In this document: piece by piece, positions 36,301-46,979 of the stretch | Layout of the letters: the number at the start of each line of letters is the position of its first letter | Numbering within the stretch: position 1 is the stretch's first letter | Source of the DNA: Dipylidium caninum | Lineage: Eukaryota; Platyhelminthes; Cestoda; Cyclophyllidea; Dipylidiidae | Direction: 5' to 3' | NCBI GenBank assembly: GCA_017562135.1 | Contig: QEYB01001427.1 | Coordinates: forward strand, 124,001 to 188,000 | Length of the DNA stretch: 64,000 nt | Notes under the pieces: model-generated | Told to the model about the DNA's origin: nothing | The model's input: the letters and a program-made list of their open reading frames with translations, nothing else | Database searches by the model: none | Program-made: the position numbers and the translations under genes

Positions 36301-38869
36301 AAACCGCCAAATACTGGCGTTTAAGAAAGTCCAAACGAAGGTAGGCCGACTCCTCCCGACCCAGATCCGCCAAGTCCATTTCCGCCTCCTCCAATCGACG
36401 AATCGCCCGCGAGAGGAACTAAATAGACATGGAAACAAATTTTAAGCAGGAGCACACAAGGGATGAATACACAAGGGATGAATACGCAATCGTTGCGTCA
36501 AACTTTCTCTCCACCGCTCCGCACGAAAACCCACCCGGATGATGCTATCGGTGCTGGAACGGGGAGGAAGTTACTTTACCGCCAGTCATCGCCTCCAATT
36601 TGCTCATTAAAAACGCTTTTAATTCACAACGATTTTCATCTTTTCATCCTACCAAACAGTGCAATAAAAAGAGTTGATGGGTGAAAGTTCATCAACGTGA
36701 TCCTAGGCCGAAGAAGCACAACCCTAATTTGCATATGTCCACCCGCGTCCAGGGAAGACTTCATTCACAGTGTTTTGGAAGGAGGTACCCTAACCGGCTC
36801 CGTCGGGAGTCTCAAAATGCCCCACTGTGAGAGGAAATTAGACTTATGTGTGATAATGAGACAACCCGTGAGGGCGAACCCGGACAGTGGACATTTAGAC
36901 TTCTGAATCTTTGACGCAGGTTTCGAAGAAACTGTGCCATCGTCGCAGAAGAATGCGGAGACTGGAAGAGAGGACGGGTCGTGGGACATACAGAGGAGGG
37001 AGATGATGGAGTAGTGCATTTTATGGAAAGGTGATAGTGTTTTGCGGCTATTTTTTGTCGGTGAAGTGGAAGTAGATGCCTTCCCGTTAAACGTTTTACT
37101 TCATTCCTTTTATCAGGTGACAGTTTGTCGAGTTACATTATGAAAGCGAAGTAGTAGTCTTACCTCCATTCTCCTTTCCAGCATCCTCATTTTGCGACAA
37201 CGCAGCGGCGACATAGATTTTACGTTCGAATTTAGCCTTGACGTTGTTGTCTCCTCTATGGACAATAGAAAAAGTTACCGTTTAGAAAATAACTCTTCCG
37301 GACTGCCACAACTAGCTTCAGCCAGGGCCAGCGGCAGTAGACTGAAAACTAGAGTGGAAAACGCAATTTACGTCGTACAAATGCGCAGAAAAAAATATGA
37401 ATCGTGCGACGAATCGAAAGTACACTGTAAACTGCAAGCTGAGTTCCCTCTACCACTGCATTAGTATTAGCAATTGTCCGTCAGTCCCACAATTATGTGA
37501 AACAGAGTCGTTAATCGTGTAACGCTCGGTATGAAAAGAAATTGAAGAGAAATAACCGACGAGGAGGCAAAGTAATAGCCAATTCCCGACATTTGATGCA
37601 AATAATACCGTGAATGGGCTCCTACAAACATTACTACCGTTTTCTTAGAAATACACAACACCGGAAGTTCCTTCAAAGCGGATTGTGCCACCTCCTTTTA
37701 CAGAGAGCAAAAAAATCTGCTTCCCGTAGCTCACTGGAATTTATTGTTTCATGTATTGACGTATCAGAGGTGTCCATTGAGGTCTTATGATCGTCTTCGC
37801 TTAAGTCCATCCGTTTTTCCAGCATGCAAGATTCAGGTGAGTCAGAATCTTCTAATCGGCAACACTGAATTTGATCTGCTGAACCTGCCTCAGTCAGAGA
37901 GATGAAACCTACTCTTCGTTTGAGAGTAGAACGAGCAGTTCCTGAGATATCAGCGGTTTCCGATAAGGGCAAAGAATTCTAGTAATAAAAACGAAATGGC
38001 TCTTTGCACCGGGATAACCACTCAAGCGAGTGAATAACCAACTCTTGATAAACACTCTGAGTGGCCAAGTAATTTTCTGTGCAATCATATGTGCAAAAAT
38101 GCTCGACTAGCATCTACAGTAAACGAAGCAGAGTTATTCAAAAGACGTGAATCGTTCGAAGGAGAGCAGAAGCAACAGACCGTTTAATAGGTGCTATTTC
38201 GTGATAATGCAAAATGTTGATGCCAACTTTGCATAAACGGTACTTATAATACCTCACAAGAGAAATTAAATCTTGGTAGTGAAATAATGAAAGCATAAAA
38301 AATAGACGTGAAAGTAAACGTATATAGACAAACATACTCTGAGACTGTAGCGATTTTTTCCTAATTGTGAAAGATCCTGTGTGAAAAAAATAACATCGAT
38401 GATCCTGAATCAAATCAGATTGAAGGAAGCCTGTAAGGCTAATAAGCATTAGTTTTTAGTATTACTAAGGAGGCATTCGTTAACATATCCAGAGAACGTA
38501 TACCCGCCCGGACCCCTACCTCTACTGCAGACGATTCATGACGCTCAAGTGTTCGTTTCAACTCCAAAAGAATTATGTAAATTTGCAATGGCGATGTATG
38601 AATGCGGTGGATACAACGTTTCAATAATTCCGCAGTGCGAAAGTCGTGTTGGAAGGAAAGAGAAGTAGTAAAGAACTTTTGAGTCAGTTTGGCGATTATT
38701 AAACTGTCCTTCCTTTGAAGAAGAGGACGCAGCTGATCTACAAACTGTTTTCAATGGTGGTAAATAAAAGCCTAACTTAGCGCAATTTTAAACAAGGGGT
38801 TCACGACTATGAAAATACGACTGCGGTTTTATGAATGAAGAAACTTACCCAGGTCCAGTTAGTGTTCAT
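33353..38869 (-). CDS. DAXX: DAXX-type histone H3.3 chaperone / SUMO-interacting transcription regulator
   Basis: Exons in transcript order: 38849-38869, 38466-38744, 37735-37978, 37164-37255, 36226-36418, 35712-35838, 34801-34923, 34446-34533, 33353-33895; phases agree and give 569 residues (human 740). The N-terminal helical bundle contains LLKRCIHRIHTSPLQIYIIL, LELKRTLERH (human ILSRVLSRARSRPAKLYVYI, NELCTVLKAH). The histone-binding helical region has MLERRMEFLSRAIRRLEEAE, ESAYLRLDFLKRQYLAVWRR and LCRLRG, then FPDYADIHKVVQEACN, EIFIDVGARLKRRRERE, DFGCFLTDQQTG and VIAKYARMQ, all in the order of human DAXX. A SUMO-interacting motif, TIVISDDE, lies about 70 residues from the end. DAXX with ATRX deposits H3.3. 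The short first exon (MNTNWTW) is a prediction; helix 1 of the bundle may be shortened. The intron after 35712 has a GC donor. Confidence 0.9.
35706..35711 (-). other. Non-canonical GC splice donor in DAXX
   Basis: Read on the minus strand the exon ends AAG followed by GCGAGT. Using this GC donor joins EALDL to SPNAVETLAREIF in correct phase and gives a gap-free alignment with the human segment SLGLPRQQLQLMAQDAF. The nearby GT (at 35707) would end the exon in phase 0 and run into a stop in the next exon. Confidence 0.7.
36454..36483 (+). repeat. Tandem duplication of a 15-base unit in a DAXX intron
   Basis: Two exact copies of ACACAAGGGATGAAT in direct succession, just upstream (in transcript sense) of the exon starting at 36418. 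Confidence 0.9.
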
Positions 38870-39695
38870 CCAATCTTATCCGCAGTACACTATAGACAGG
38901 AAAACATTATTGCGCGAACCGCTGTACCCCGTAATACTGTTTTCAAAAGAGCAATTGAGAACTTATTGTTAACTTGAGCGGATGAAATCATTGAACATAA
39001 AACCAAAAACATGAACTTAAAATTAAAAAACTGCCGCAATTTACATAAACAGGATAGCCTTTGGAAAAAATCTAAAGCACAGCCAGCAATGGCTAGATCA
39101 GAGCACCCGCGCAGCAAATTAACAATTAAAATAGTGCGTCCTACTAACGCCTCGGGTTACGTCATTAAATTTAATGCTCTGTATTTGAGACTTACTATTT
39201 AATGTAACACCTTACTCCCAAATCTAATGCTGTTCACGCAGATGCGGTTATTTGAAACACCCCAAAGAGCCACGAAACCCACCCAACACACGCCGGGGAA
39301 TGCCAACAAGAACCATCAATCAGCACATTACCGAAATAAGTAAGCTTTCACGATCGACCCACAAAAAAACGCATCACAACCAGCCCTCCCACCGCGCCCC
39401 ATAGTTGACAAGAAACGACAGAACACAAACACTTCAACATGGAAATCAATTTAAAATAAACTTTAATAACAAATACGAAGGTCTCAGGTAAATAACAGTA
39501 AGATATTTTAGCACCCATATCCAACGATATAATCTTCAGCAGGCCTTAAGAGACCGCTCCAAGGAAAAATCGAAGGAATACTATAAAAAAAAGAGTAACT
39601 TTCAGCTCAAATTATATACTCTACCTTAAAACCTTTTTTAAAAACTACCTGGTTCTCAATGGCCTGAGGAGATTTCGGGTGAACCGAACACCGTT
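38870..39695. other. Intergenic between DAXX start and MVB12 stop
   Basis: AT-rich, no supported exon. On the minus strand an acceptor-like CTATAG ends at 38890, 20 bases before the proposed DAXX ATG (5' UTR intron or trans-splice site). Confidence 0.5.
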
Positions 39696-41288
39696 TCAGC
39701 TAAGGGAGAAACAGTATGACCAAAAATCCATAACATTTGCAAAAGAAACCGGACTCACGATAGAATCTGAATCTCCGACACGACAGTCTATCGTTAGTTC
39801 AAATGGAACACCGATCATTGCTAAAAAGGCCAACAAAAACCAAAATTTCAATAACTATGTTAATCTTAACAAAGCTTCTACATTAATAAGTTGCAATTTA
39901 TCGCTTCTTCACGAATTAAATCAGTGGCTAAAAAGGTCACGAGCAAACATCTTGTAAATAGTCAGGCTAACAACTGTTGTAATGTAGCGCGAAATATGTC
40001 AAGGAGGCGGCCGAGAAAATATTTTTATCCATTAAAATATTGAAAATGTGTCTAATAACAGACCAACGATTACACAAGTATTTTCTCCTTTCAATAATAC
40101 TTTTGGGCACATAAAAAAGTGATATCGAAATGATGTGACCTGTTAAAGCCAACCGAAATCATTTAAGTTGATGAAAAATTAAGGTTTGGGGAAATGAGTC
40201 TACCAACCAGAACTGCTATATCAAGTCCCTGAAATTTCAGGAAAATGTAGCCGTATCAGAAAGGATGGATCTATCCGGATAGCATCTATTAGACCACCGA
40301 AATCAGTATGAACCTTGATAACAAAATATTGCAGATAAAAACAATATACATGGGGATAAACGAAATCTAAAGACGGTGGATCTCACATGAACAACTTTGG
40401 CATTATGCTTACAAAAAATTCGCAAACAACGGAAAATGACAAGCAAAGAGGTCCAATGGGTTTAACCAAAAATGAAGAAACGCACGATTATATTTTATTG
40501 GGTTCTTTGGGGGGTCTGGTCGGTCTGGAACTTTCTTTTGCTGAGGAACTTCATCTCCAATCGCGGACTGAGTACATGCCAAGACACGATGTTCCGACAA
40601 AAATCTGAAAACATTTCATGCAGAATACTATTGTCGGAGGGAGAGGAAAACGGCTAGTCTAAACTCACCCGACCAGAGTACATCCCTTACCAACATAACT
40701 TGGATTTCTGAAAACCAAAATGTCAGTAACAGCTGTCATATGCGGTCTCCACCTGTCAAATTTGGCACACAGATATTTGTTTTTAAAACACTTTTCATCT
40801 ACAAAAGAAATGATCTAATTGGAGGTGAAAACTAAAAATTAGACGAGACACTATGGAGAAGCATTTACGGGTATCCATCGTTTTGTCAATTATTTTAAAG
40901 TCAGATGGGATAGCGTCCTTGTTCATAGCAATAGACAGTTCAACGAGTACGTCATGCGGAGAGTCTCTACCGCAGGGCTTTCTCTCGAGGACGAGGAAGC
41001 GAGAGTTCCTGCGCAAAATATAATCCTTCCCCAAATCGGCTTCTTCATGTGTATCTCCGGTGTGCTCAACCTGTAACACACAAAACCATTTGAAACAACC
41101 ACAACAAAAATCGGTCGTTTGTGGGTAAAACCCAATACGAAAAATAGTCAATAACAATGCAAATCTTTGGGGAAAATTGTATAAAAATCCATTTTGGTCA
41201 CATACAAATTGTGACTCACTGCCGTATATTCAAGTGGAACCTTAGAGAGTGACGTAACAATCCCCAAATTCGTTATCGGCCCCGACAT
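39696..41288 (-). CDS. MVB12: ESCRT-I subunit MVB12 (MABP and UMA domains)
   Basis: Exons in transcript order: 41220-41288, 40869-41070, 40669-40798, 40486-40604, 39696-39820; all phases agree and give a complete 214-residue protein. The MABP beta-prism starts at residue 4: PITNLGIVTSLSKVPLEYTA (human MVB12B PITGVGVVASRNRAPTGYDV), then ADLGKDYILRRNSRFLVLER (ADLWKDGLFKSKVTRYLCFT), FKIIDKTMDTHEKCFKNKYL (FIPIQETVDTQEVAFRKKRL) and TAVTDILVFRNP. After a short polar, Pro-containing linker (PDRPDPPKNP) comes the C-terminal UMA motif, MIGVPFELTI and WSYCFSLS. MVB12 joins TSG101, VPS28 and VPS37 and helps sort ubiquitinated cargo into multivesicular bodies. The start ATG is directly before PITN. Human paralogues are about 270-320 residues, so this one has a short linker. 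The fourth exon's donor (GTGCGT) was chosen by phase. Confidence 0.88.
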
Positions 41289-42969
41289 TCCCGGAGACTG
41301 ACGTTAATCAAATGTCCGGGGTTGACAGTGATATATTATAACACAACAAGAACTTGTGAAAAGAGGTAGTAACTTTTCGATTTCTACATCTGAGGGCGAT
41401 GAATATGTTTAAATCCACGTATACAAAGTTGATTCAAGATTGTATACATTCTTAGAGAGCCTGCCGGCTTGACTAAGAAAGTATGACACTATAAAATTCA
41501 TGGAAGATGTAGCGTCATGACTCAACGGTCCATAGTCTAGTCTCAATACGTGTAGTCTGATTTACCGATTTAGCTCGCCAAGTAAAAAGGCATTACAGGG
41601 ACCCGGCACCCAACTTAGAATCCTTATTATGCGCTTCATTTCCACGTCAATGAAAGAGACAATTGTGATCTCCTCACGAACAATTAAAATAGCTGCCATG
41701 GCTCGGGTTGATTAGTTGACAAATAATACTTAGCAAATGGGCCCCGTAACCCACTCTAAGACAACAACAGTTGTAAACTTAAATGACTATTGTCATCAGT
41801 GAAGAACGGTTAAAATAAGGACGCCAAACTATCTGAAAAAAATGTGGTCGCACAGCAATGTCGGTACTAAAACTGAAAACGAGCATATTAACGAGCCATA
41901 TTCTGTTATCTCCTCTGCAATGTACAACTACATATTAATTCCTCCTAGCTTACTAGTAGATTAGTCAACTGAGATTAATTGCAACTCCGATTAATTCCAG
42001 GTAAGCTTTTAACTCTACAAACGACAGGCCATGCGGACAATTGGGCAGCTACAGAAGTCTGCGCCAAATTCCATTACTCACCTTATCTTCGCGTGCAATA
42101 ATTAGCCGGTGTGCACAAAGGTGGCAGGTAGATTATTTTACTGAAGATGTTTAAGTGTACATAAATAGTAGGCAAAGTCACAAAGTGGGAGTAACTACTG
42201 CCAGGTGTCCCTCTTCGAGTGTACTCTATCGCCTCTCTCGCATTGGCAAAGGTGAAAACTTTAAAAGGCTGACGGGTGAACGCGTCTCCGATTAGGGTGT
42301 GACCTGAAACCTGAGACTGATAAACACTCCACAGCACTGTGTTGGAGTTAATGTAAGACATATAACCGATGTAGCCGGGATACATATTTTTGCATTTCTG
42401 ATACATTCGACCTGAAAATGAAGGGTAATTCCATATCGGACAAACTTTATTTGAACGGATGAATGGTTGAATAACAGAAGTACCGACGAAGAGGATGGCG
42501 ATAAGTTCGGGAGAACTTTTACTAGGTGATACAGACATCCTATCAGATTAAACATAACTTGAGGCAGCTTTCTGCGCTTGAATAAATCCTCCAGTCCAAA
42601 TTTGAGGATGCAAACAACGCCACTAACTCCTCTGGGAAATACCTGTTTCCGTGGCAATAGGTTAAATAATCGAGAAAATAACTCATCCCAGAGACACTGA
42701 GAGACTATATCACATCTTAAGGCCTCAAATTCCCCAATGTCAACGCGAAACAACATACGCGCTTTCAAAGACCCGGTTCCAATCAGGCGGCACAAGGGCG
42801 GAGCGGCGTGAGCGGCCTCCCATCCCCAAAACAGTAAAACAAGAGGACTAAAAACGCAGCATAATAGTATTTTTTTCTTTGTAAATAAAAAGGGAATGAG
42901 AGGAGGGCAAAATGCGACCAAAAATGTACACAGCTAGGACCAAAGATGGAGGATTACAAATCGGAGAAT
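41289..42969. other. Gap between MVB12 and the SCaMC gene; long unexplained open frames on the minus strand
   Basis: The minus strand carries open frames of 209 codons (42292-42921) and 151 codons (42083-42538) that overlap in different frames. Neither resembles a known family to me; the first is rich in Leu, Cys and Phe. The region fits the SCaMC 3' UTR plus MVB12 upstream DNA: a minus-strand AATAAA lies at 42446-42451. The plus strand shows nothing. Confidence 0.45.
42446..42451 (-). terminator. Possible polyadenylation signal of the SCaMC gene
   Basis: AATAAA on the minus strand (TTTATT on +), about 520 bases after the carrier stop codon. Confidence 0.4.
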
Positions 42970-45534
42970 TTAACCAGACCCCATGGGCCCTAAATTTACC
43001 TCCCGCCGAATCGTCTCATATGTGAGCATAGAAATTGCTGTAGCAGGCAGCACCTTAACGAGGTTGGCCCCCAAACCTCGGTAGAAACCAACCAACCCGT
43101 CGTCACGCCAGATGGCTCGGAGCAGTGAGGGTACGGTGACAGGTCGTTGAGCAATTGCCAATACCCGTCCCTGCGAATTGCTGGGCGATTTGGAGTTGTA
43201 ATAGAAAGCCGCTTGCATTTTGGCTCGTACCAGAGCCACTGGGTAGGTCGTCACTATACCCAGCATCGAAGCTGCGGCTGCAATCAGGGGGATTATGTGT
43301 GAAGGAGGGTGGATGTAGAGGCTGACGTTACTATATAAAGGGAGAAAACACCAAAATATTAAAAAGGAAAGGCCGAGGAGAGAATACTTCTCAAAAATCA
43401 TGTGAGCAGAGCTATCCGCGCCACCTCCTCCCTGCTTATTTCCTAATCCACGCGCCTGCGACACACGGCCAAAACGCGAAAATTCTAAACAACTACCAAT
43501 GTGACGAACGTAGAGCCTAATATTTGCATGAGGGATGTATGCAATCGGATGACGATGACATGGCTGATAGAACTCACCTGCGGTCAGGAAAGACGCGAGG
43601 CGACAGGCGCAGAATGTGACTCATGTAACGATGAATATAAGCTGACTTCAACCACTGAAATATAAGACAAAAAGAGTATTTCCTCGTATGTGTTTGTGTG
43701 ACATACCTCGTACGTGGCTAATTCGATGCCGGCATAGGGGATGATTCCCACCAGGTTGACCAAGTAACCACGGAAGAAGCCACGCACACCCAACTCCCGA
43801 TAGATCTTTGCAGCACAGTCTACCACGGAGGAGTACTGACCAGTTTTCCGAAGACACATTCGAGTCTTGAGGACCTGATACCAAGTAAAAGTTAAAAAAA
43901 CCGCATTTCGATAGCTTTTGATGGAATGACATAACATGAAAAGGATAAAGTTCCCAATTAATCAGGAAACCACAGTGAATACTCCATGCTCAGTAAAAGA
44001 TATGTCATCCCGAGTTCTATTTTCCGACTAATCGTGATTAAGCACACCCTTTTATCCAACAATCGTCCGTAATCAACCATGTTTAATCAAGTTCCCTTAT
44101 AAGACAGTATTAGAACAAGAGAACAATGAAATTCATATTCCAAAGAGGCGTTTTAAATTCATACTTCAATAAAATGTGTCTTAAATATCAATCTCATATG
44201 AGTCAACATGCCTTCAATTACCACCCTTGTTGCTGACGATTCTCACGTAATCGCGAACGTATAAAAATATCCAGCGCTTAAGAAGGGATCTACGTCAAGG
44301 CTACTTAAGCTTATAGGCCACAGATTATAGCTGTGAGTAGGTTGAAAACCTTTTTAGTGTTAATAATTTTGCCTAATTTCCACAAAATGGGCGAAAATAA
44401 CGACAAACAATTATGAAAGGAGACTCACTTCCATAGGATAGACAACGGTCTGGGCGGTGAGACCGGCTAACGATCCAGAGGCGAATTTGGTGATAACGGG
44501 ATGCTGATCAAAGAAGCCGTCCTCGTCCATATCCATAAGTAGGCGTTTGTAACGCTCATAGGTGGTGTATTTGGTTGCGGTTTCAGGAGCGATTTTGACA
44601 GAATTTATTAGGTTTCCCCGCCACAAGGACCACAACCCACCCTCTCGCAGCATGTAGCGATAAGCTAAAAGCCGTTAAGAAGTGTTTTAACTTACTTTCA
44701 ACAAACCCACTACGTTTGTGCTTGTAGCCATACACCTGGCGCATGACCTTTAATCTATCTATCGGGGCGGTGCAGGAGCGGGAAACCACACCGGCTGTGC
44801 CACCGGCAAGTAATTGCAAGACGTCACGTCTGAAAGCATGTTCGTGCTTCATGAATTGTGGAATTGCGACGACGGGGTCCACAGACAAATCAAGGATCTA
44901 GCAAATAAACCAGCACATGACTGTCAGCAATAAAGATGCTCAAGCAAAGAGTGGAACCGGAATGAAAAATTTTAAAAACTCACAGCCCCATGACGCCAAA
45001 ACTGAGTAACACTTGCAAGGTCGCTAATTGGGAGAAAAAGAAGAAATTTGCGCCATTCTTCGTATTCAATACAGTTATTGTTGTTTCTATCAATGCGTCG
45101 CAGAAGACGCTTGGCTTCGGCTGGTTCGATCGGAATACCAAGTTTAATGAAGTAGGCCTGGACGTCCATAAGATCAACTTTACCCTGCATATTTCGGTCC
45201 ATTTGAGCGTAAATTGGTGAAAGATAACGATCCTGTTCGTGTACGTAACGAGCAAACTGTTTGGTGTTGACGCGGCCATCCGATGTAACACCGCAACGGG
45301 CTAAAAAACTCTAAGTGAAGGTAACTATTAAAGACCCATTCACTGAACAAATCAACATACCTCAGCTAAAACATCTAAATTATTTTTGGTTAATTTTACA
45401 TCAAATTGCCGGAGAAAAACTTTGACATCTTCTTTAGAGATTAAACCATCTCTGTCCAGGTCGATTTGTCGGAAAAGGTGAAGATTCGGCGAGACTTCTT
45501 CGGGGAGCGAAAAAAAGGGGAATTCAAGCCTCAT
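42970..45534 (-). CDS. Calcium-binding mitochondrial ATP-Mg/Pi carrier (SCaMC; SLC25A23/24/25 type)
   Basis: Exons in transcript order: 45361-45534, 44984-45310, 44696-44897, 44429-44664, 43707-43874, 43578-43654, 42970-43330; phases agree, 514 residues. N-terminal EF-hand domain facing the intermembrane space: EF1 [12 protein letters not shown] (25-36) is canonical; EF2 has lost most ligands ([12 protein letters not shown]); EF3 [12 protein letters not shown] and EF4 [12 protein letters not shown] are altered. The C-terminal carrier has the three PX[DE]XX[RK]-type signatures: PIDRLK, PMEVLK and PVALVR, plus [37 protein letters not shown] and [20 protein letters not shown], as in human SCaMC. 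The family exchanges ATP-Mg for phosphate across the inner membrane under calcium control. The start at 45534 is likely but an upstream in-frame ATG exists at 45708. Confidence 0.92.
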
Positions 45535-46979
45535 AGTCGGACTGCACTCATCACATGCCACAAGACAAATGCCAGAGTCCAAATTCGTAAACTGATCAAG
45601 GTCGGAGCGGGGATGGTGTGAGCATTCAAAGAGCTCTCTGCATAGGGCGAATATAACATGAAAAGGAAGCGGATGGTTTTTAAGTAAAATTGGCATATAA
45701 ATTTGCACCTATACTTGTCATTGGCAAAACTATGTTTAAGGGGAATGCGCGCAGGATATGTAAACAAGACCAAAAAACATATACCACCATAAAATGGGGC
45801 TAGTATGTGGTCAGCCACTGTCAGTAGATTATATTTTTTTCATAGTCAAAAAGTTACACTATTGACAACGGTGTACATTTTAAAAATATGGTGGTTTAAG
45901 TCTATATCTTAATTAAGATCTACGGATATGCACGCTCTATCCAAAGCGATATCGGTACCATACCTCATGCAACAACAAAGCCCGGGCCAAGTAGAATTTT
46001 GCGGGACCATAGCAGAAAAGCAAATCTCCTATTCTTTAGGTGGAGTAACGAGTGGAAGAGGAGAGAGGATTTTATAACAAACATAAGGCAAACGTTAGGA
46101 AATACGATACATCTCGTGCCTAATAGTGACCCACGGGGTGCGCTTTTAATAATATACGTATTTATTTGTAAACTTATAACCCTAAGGAAGCACCTAGCTG
46201 ACAGACTCATGCCCAAAACAACCTGATGTTGCGGATTTAATAAGCCTATGAAGACTTATCAGCATGGTACACAATAGGCTTCCGCACACAGTCAAAAGTA
46301 TCAAGGCATGTTTCTGTGGAAGAAAATACATCAGTAGGGTAATCTTAATTTAAAGTCAAAATATATACATGTAGACCTACTAACCCAAGAAAATGGGACT
46401 ATATAAACCAGTGGAAATTGTACATAATACTTAAACAGAATGGAAATAGCGACTCGGATTTGAACCCTAAGGAATGTTTATTTCCAATTAGAGTATTTGG
46501 CAGCGCTATGAGAAGTTCGGTAATTTTAAATGACTTGAAACAAAGGCTAAGTGACTTGACGTTAATCCAAATCGCAAGGCAGACATCGACTTTCAGAATC
46601 CATACACCCTGGGCTGTTTAATTATTATTAAGAAAGTGTGTCGCACGGAAGGACTTACTCGGGCATATCGTTTAGCCAATAATCTTCCTAATTAAATTTT
46701 GACGGGATTATGTGCGATCTTTTCATGTCATTAAGCTAAAACGGGTTTGTAAAGGGGCCAATTTCGGCTTCTTTTTTGGGTTCAATTTATTAACTTATTT
46801 TAAAATAAATTTTTTTAACGTTTTCCTTTCACTTTGGCATAATGTTTTATGAAGCCGAATTCCGTTTTTGAGAAACCTTTAACTACTGCTTTCGACGATC
46901 CAAAGAAACCAAATAACTTTTCCGATTGAGGTCATAAAGCACACTTTGCGTCTTTTGTCTGTCCTCCTCATGCAGTTGA
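45535..46979. other. Divergent intergenic region, SCaMC and symplekin
   Basis: About 1.4 kb of AT-rich DNA between the two start codons, presumably holding both promoters. No supported exon. A strong pyrimidine tract and acceptor (CTGTCCTCCTCATGCAG) ends at 46975, four bases before the symplekin ATG. Confidence 0.5.

Noticed and set aside
37192..37464. 90-codon plus-strand open frame
   Set aside because: It overlaps the DAXX exon 37164-37255 on the other strand and has no own support.
39679..39957. 92-codon plus-strand open frame
   Set aside because: It lies opposite the MVB12 UMA exon and is its antisense shadow.
46452..46475. Reverse complement contains GGGTTCAAATCC, a tRNA B-box consensus
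   Set aside because: No matching 5' acceptor stem or A-box within 70 to 90 bases on that strand.
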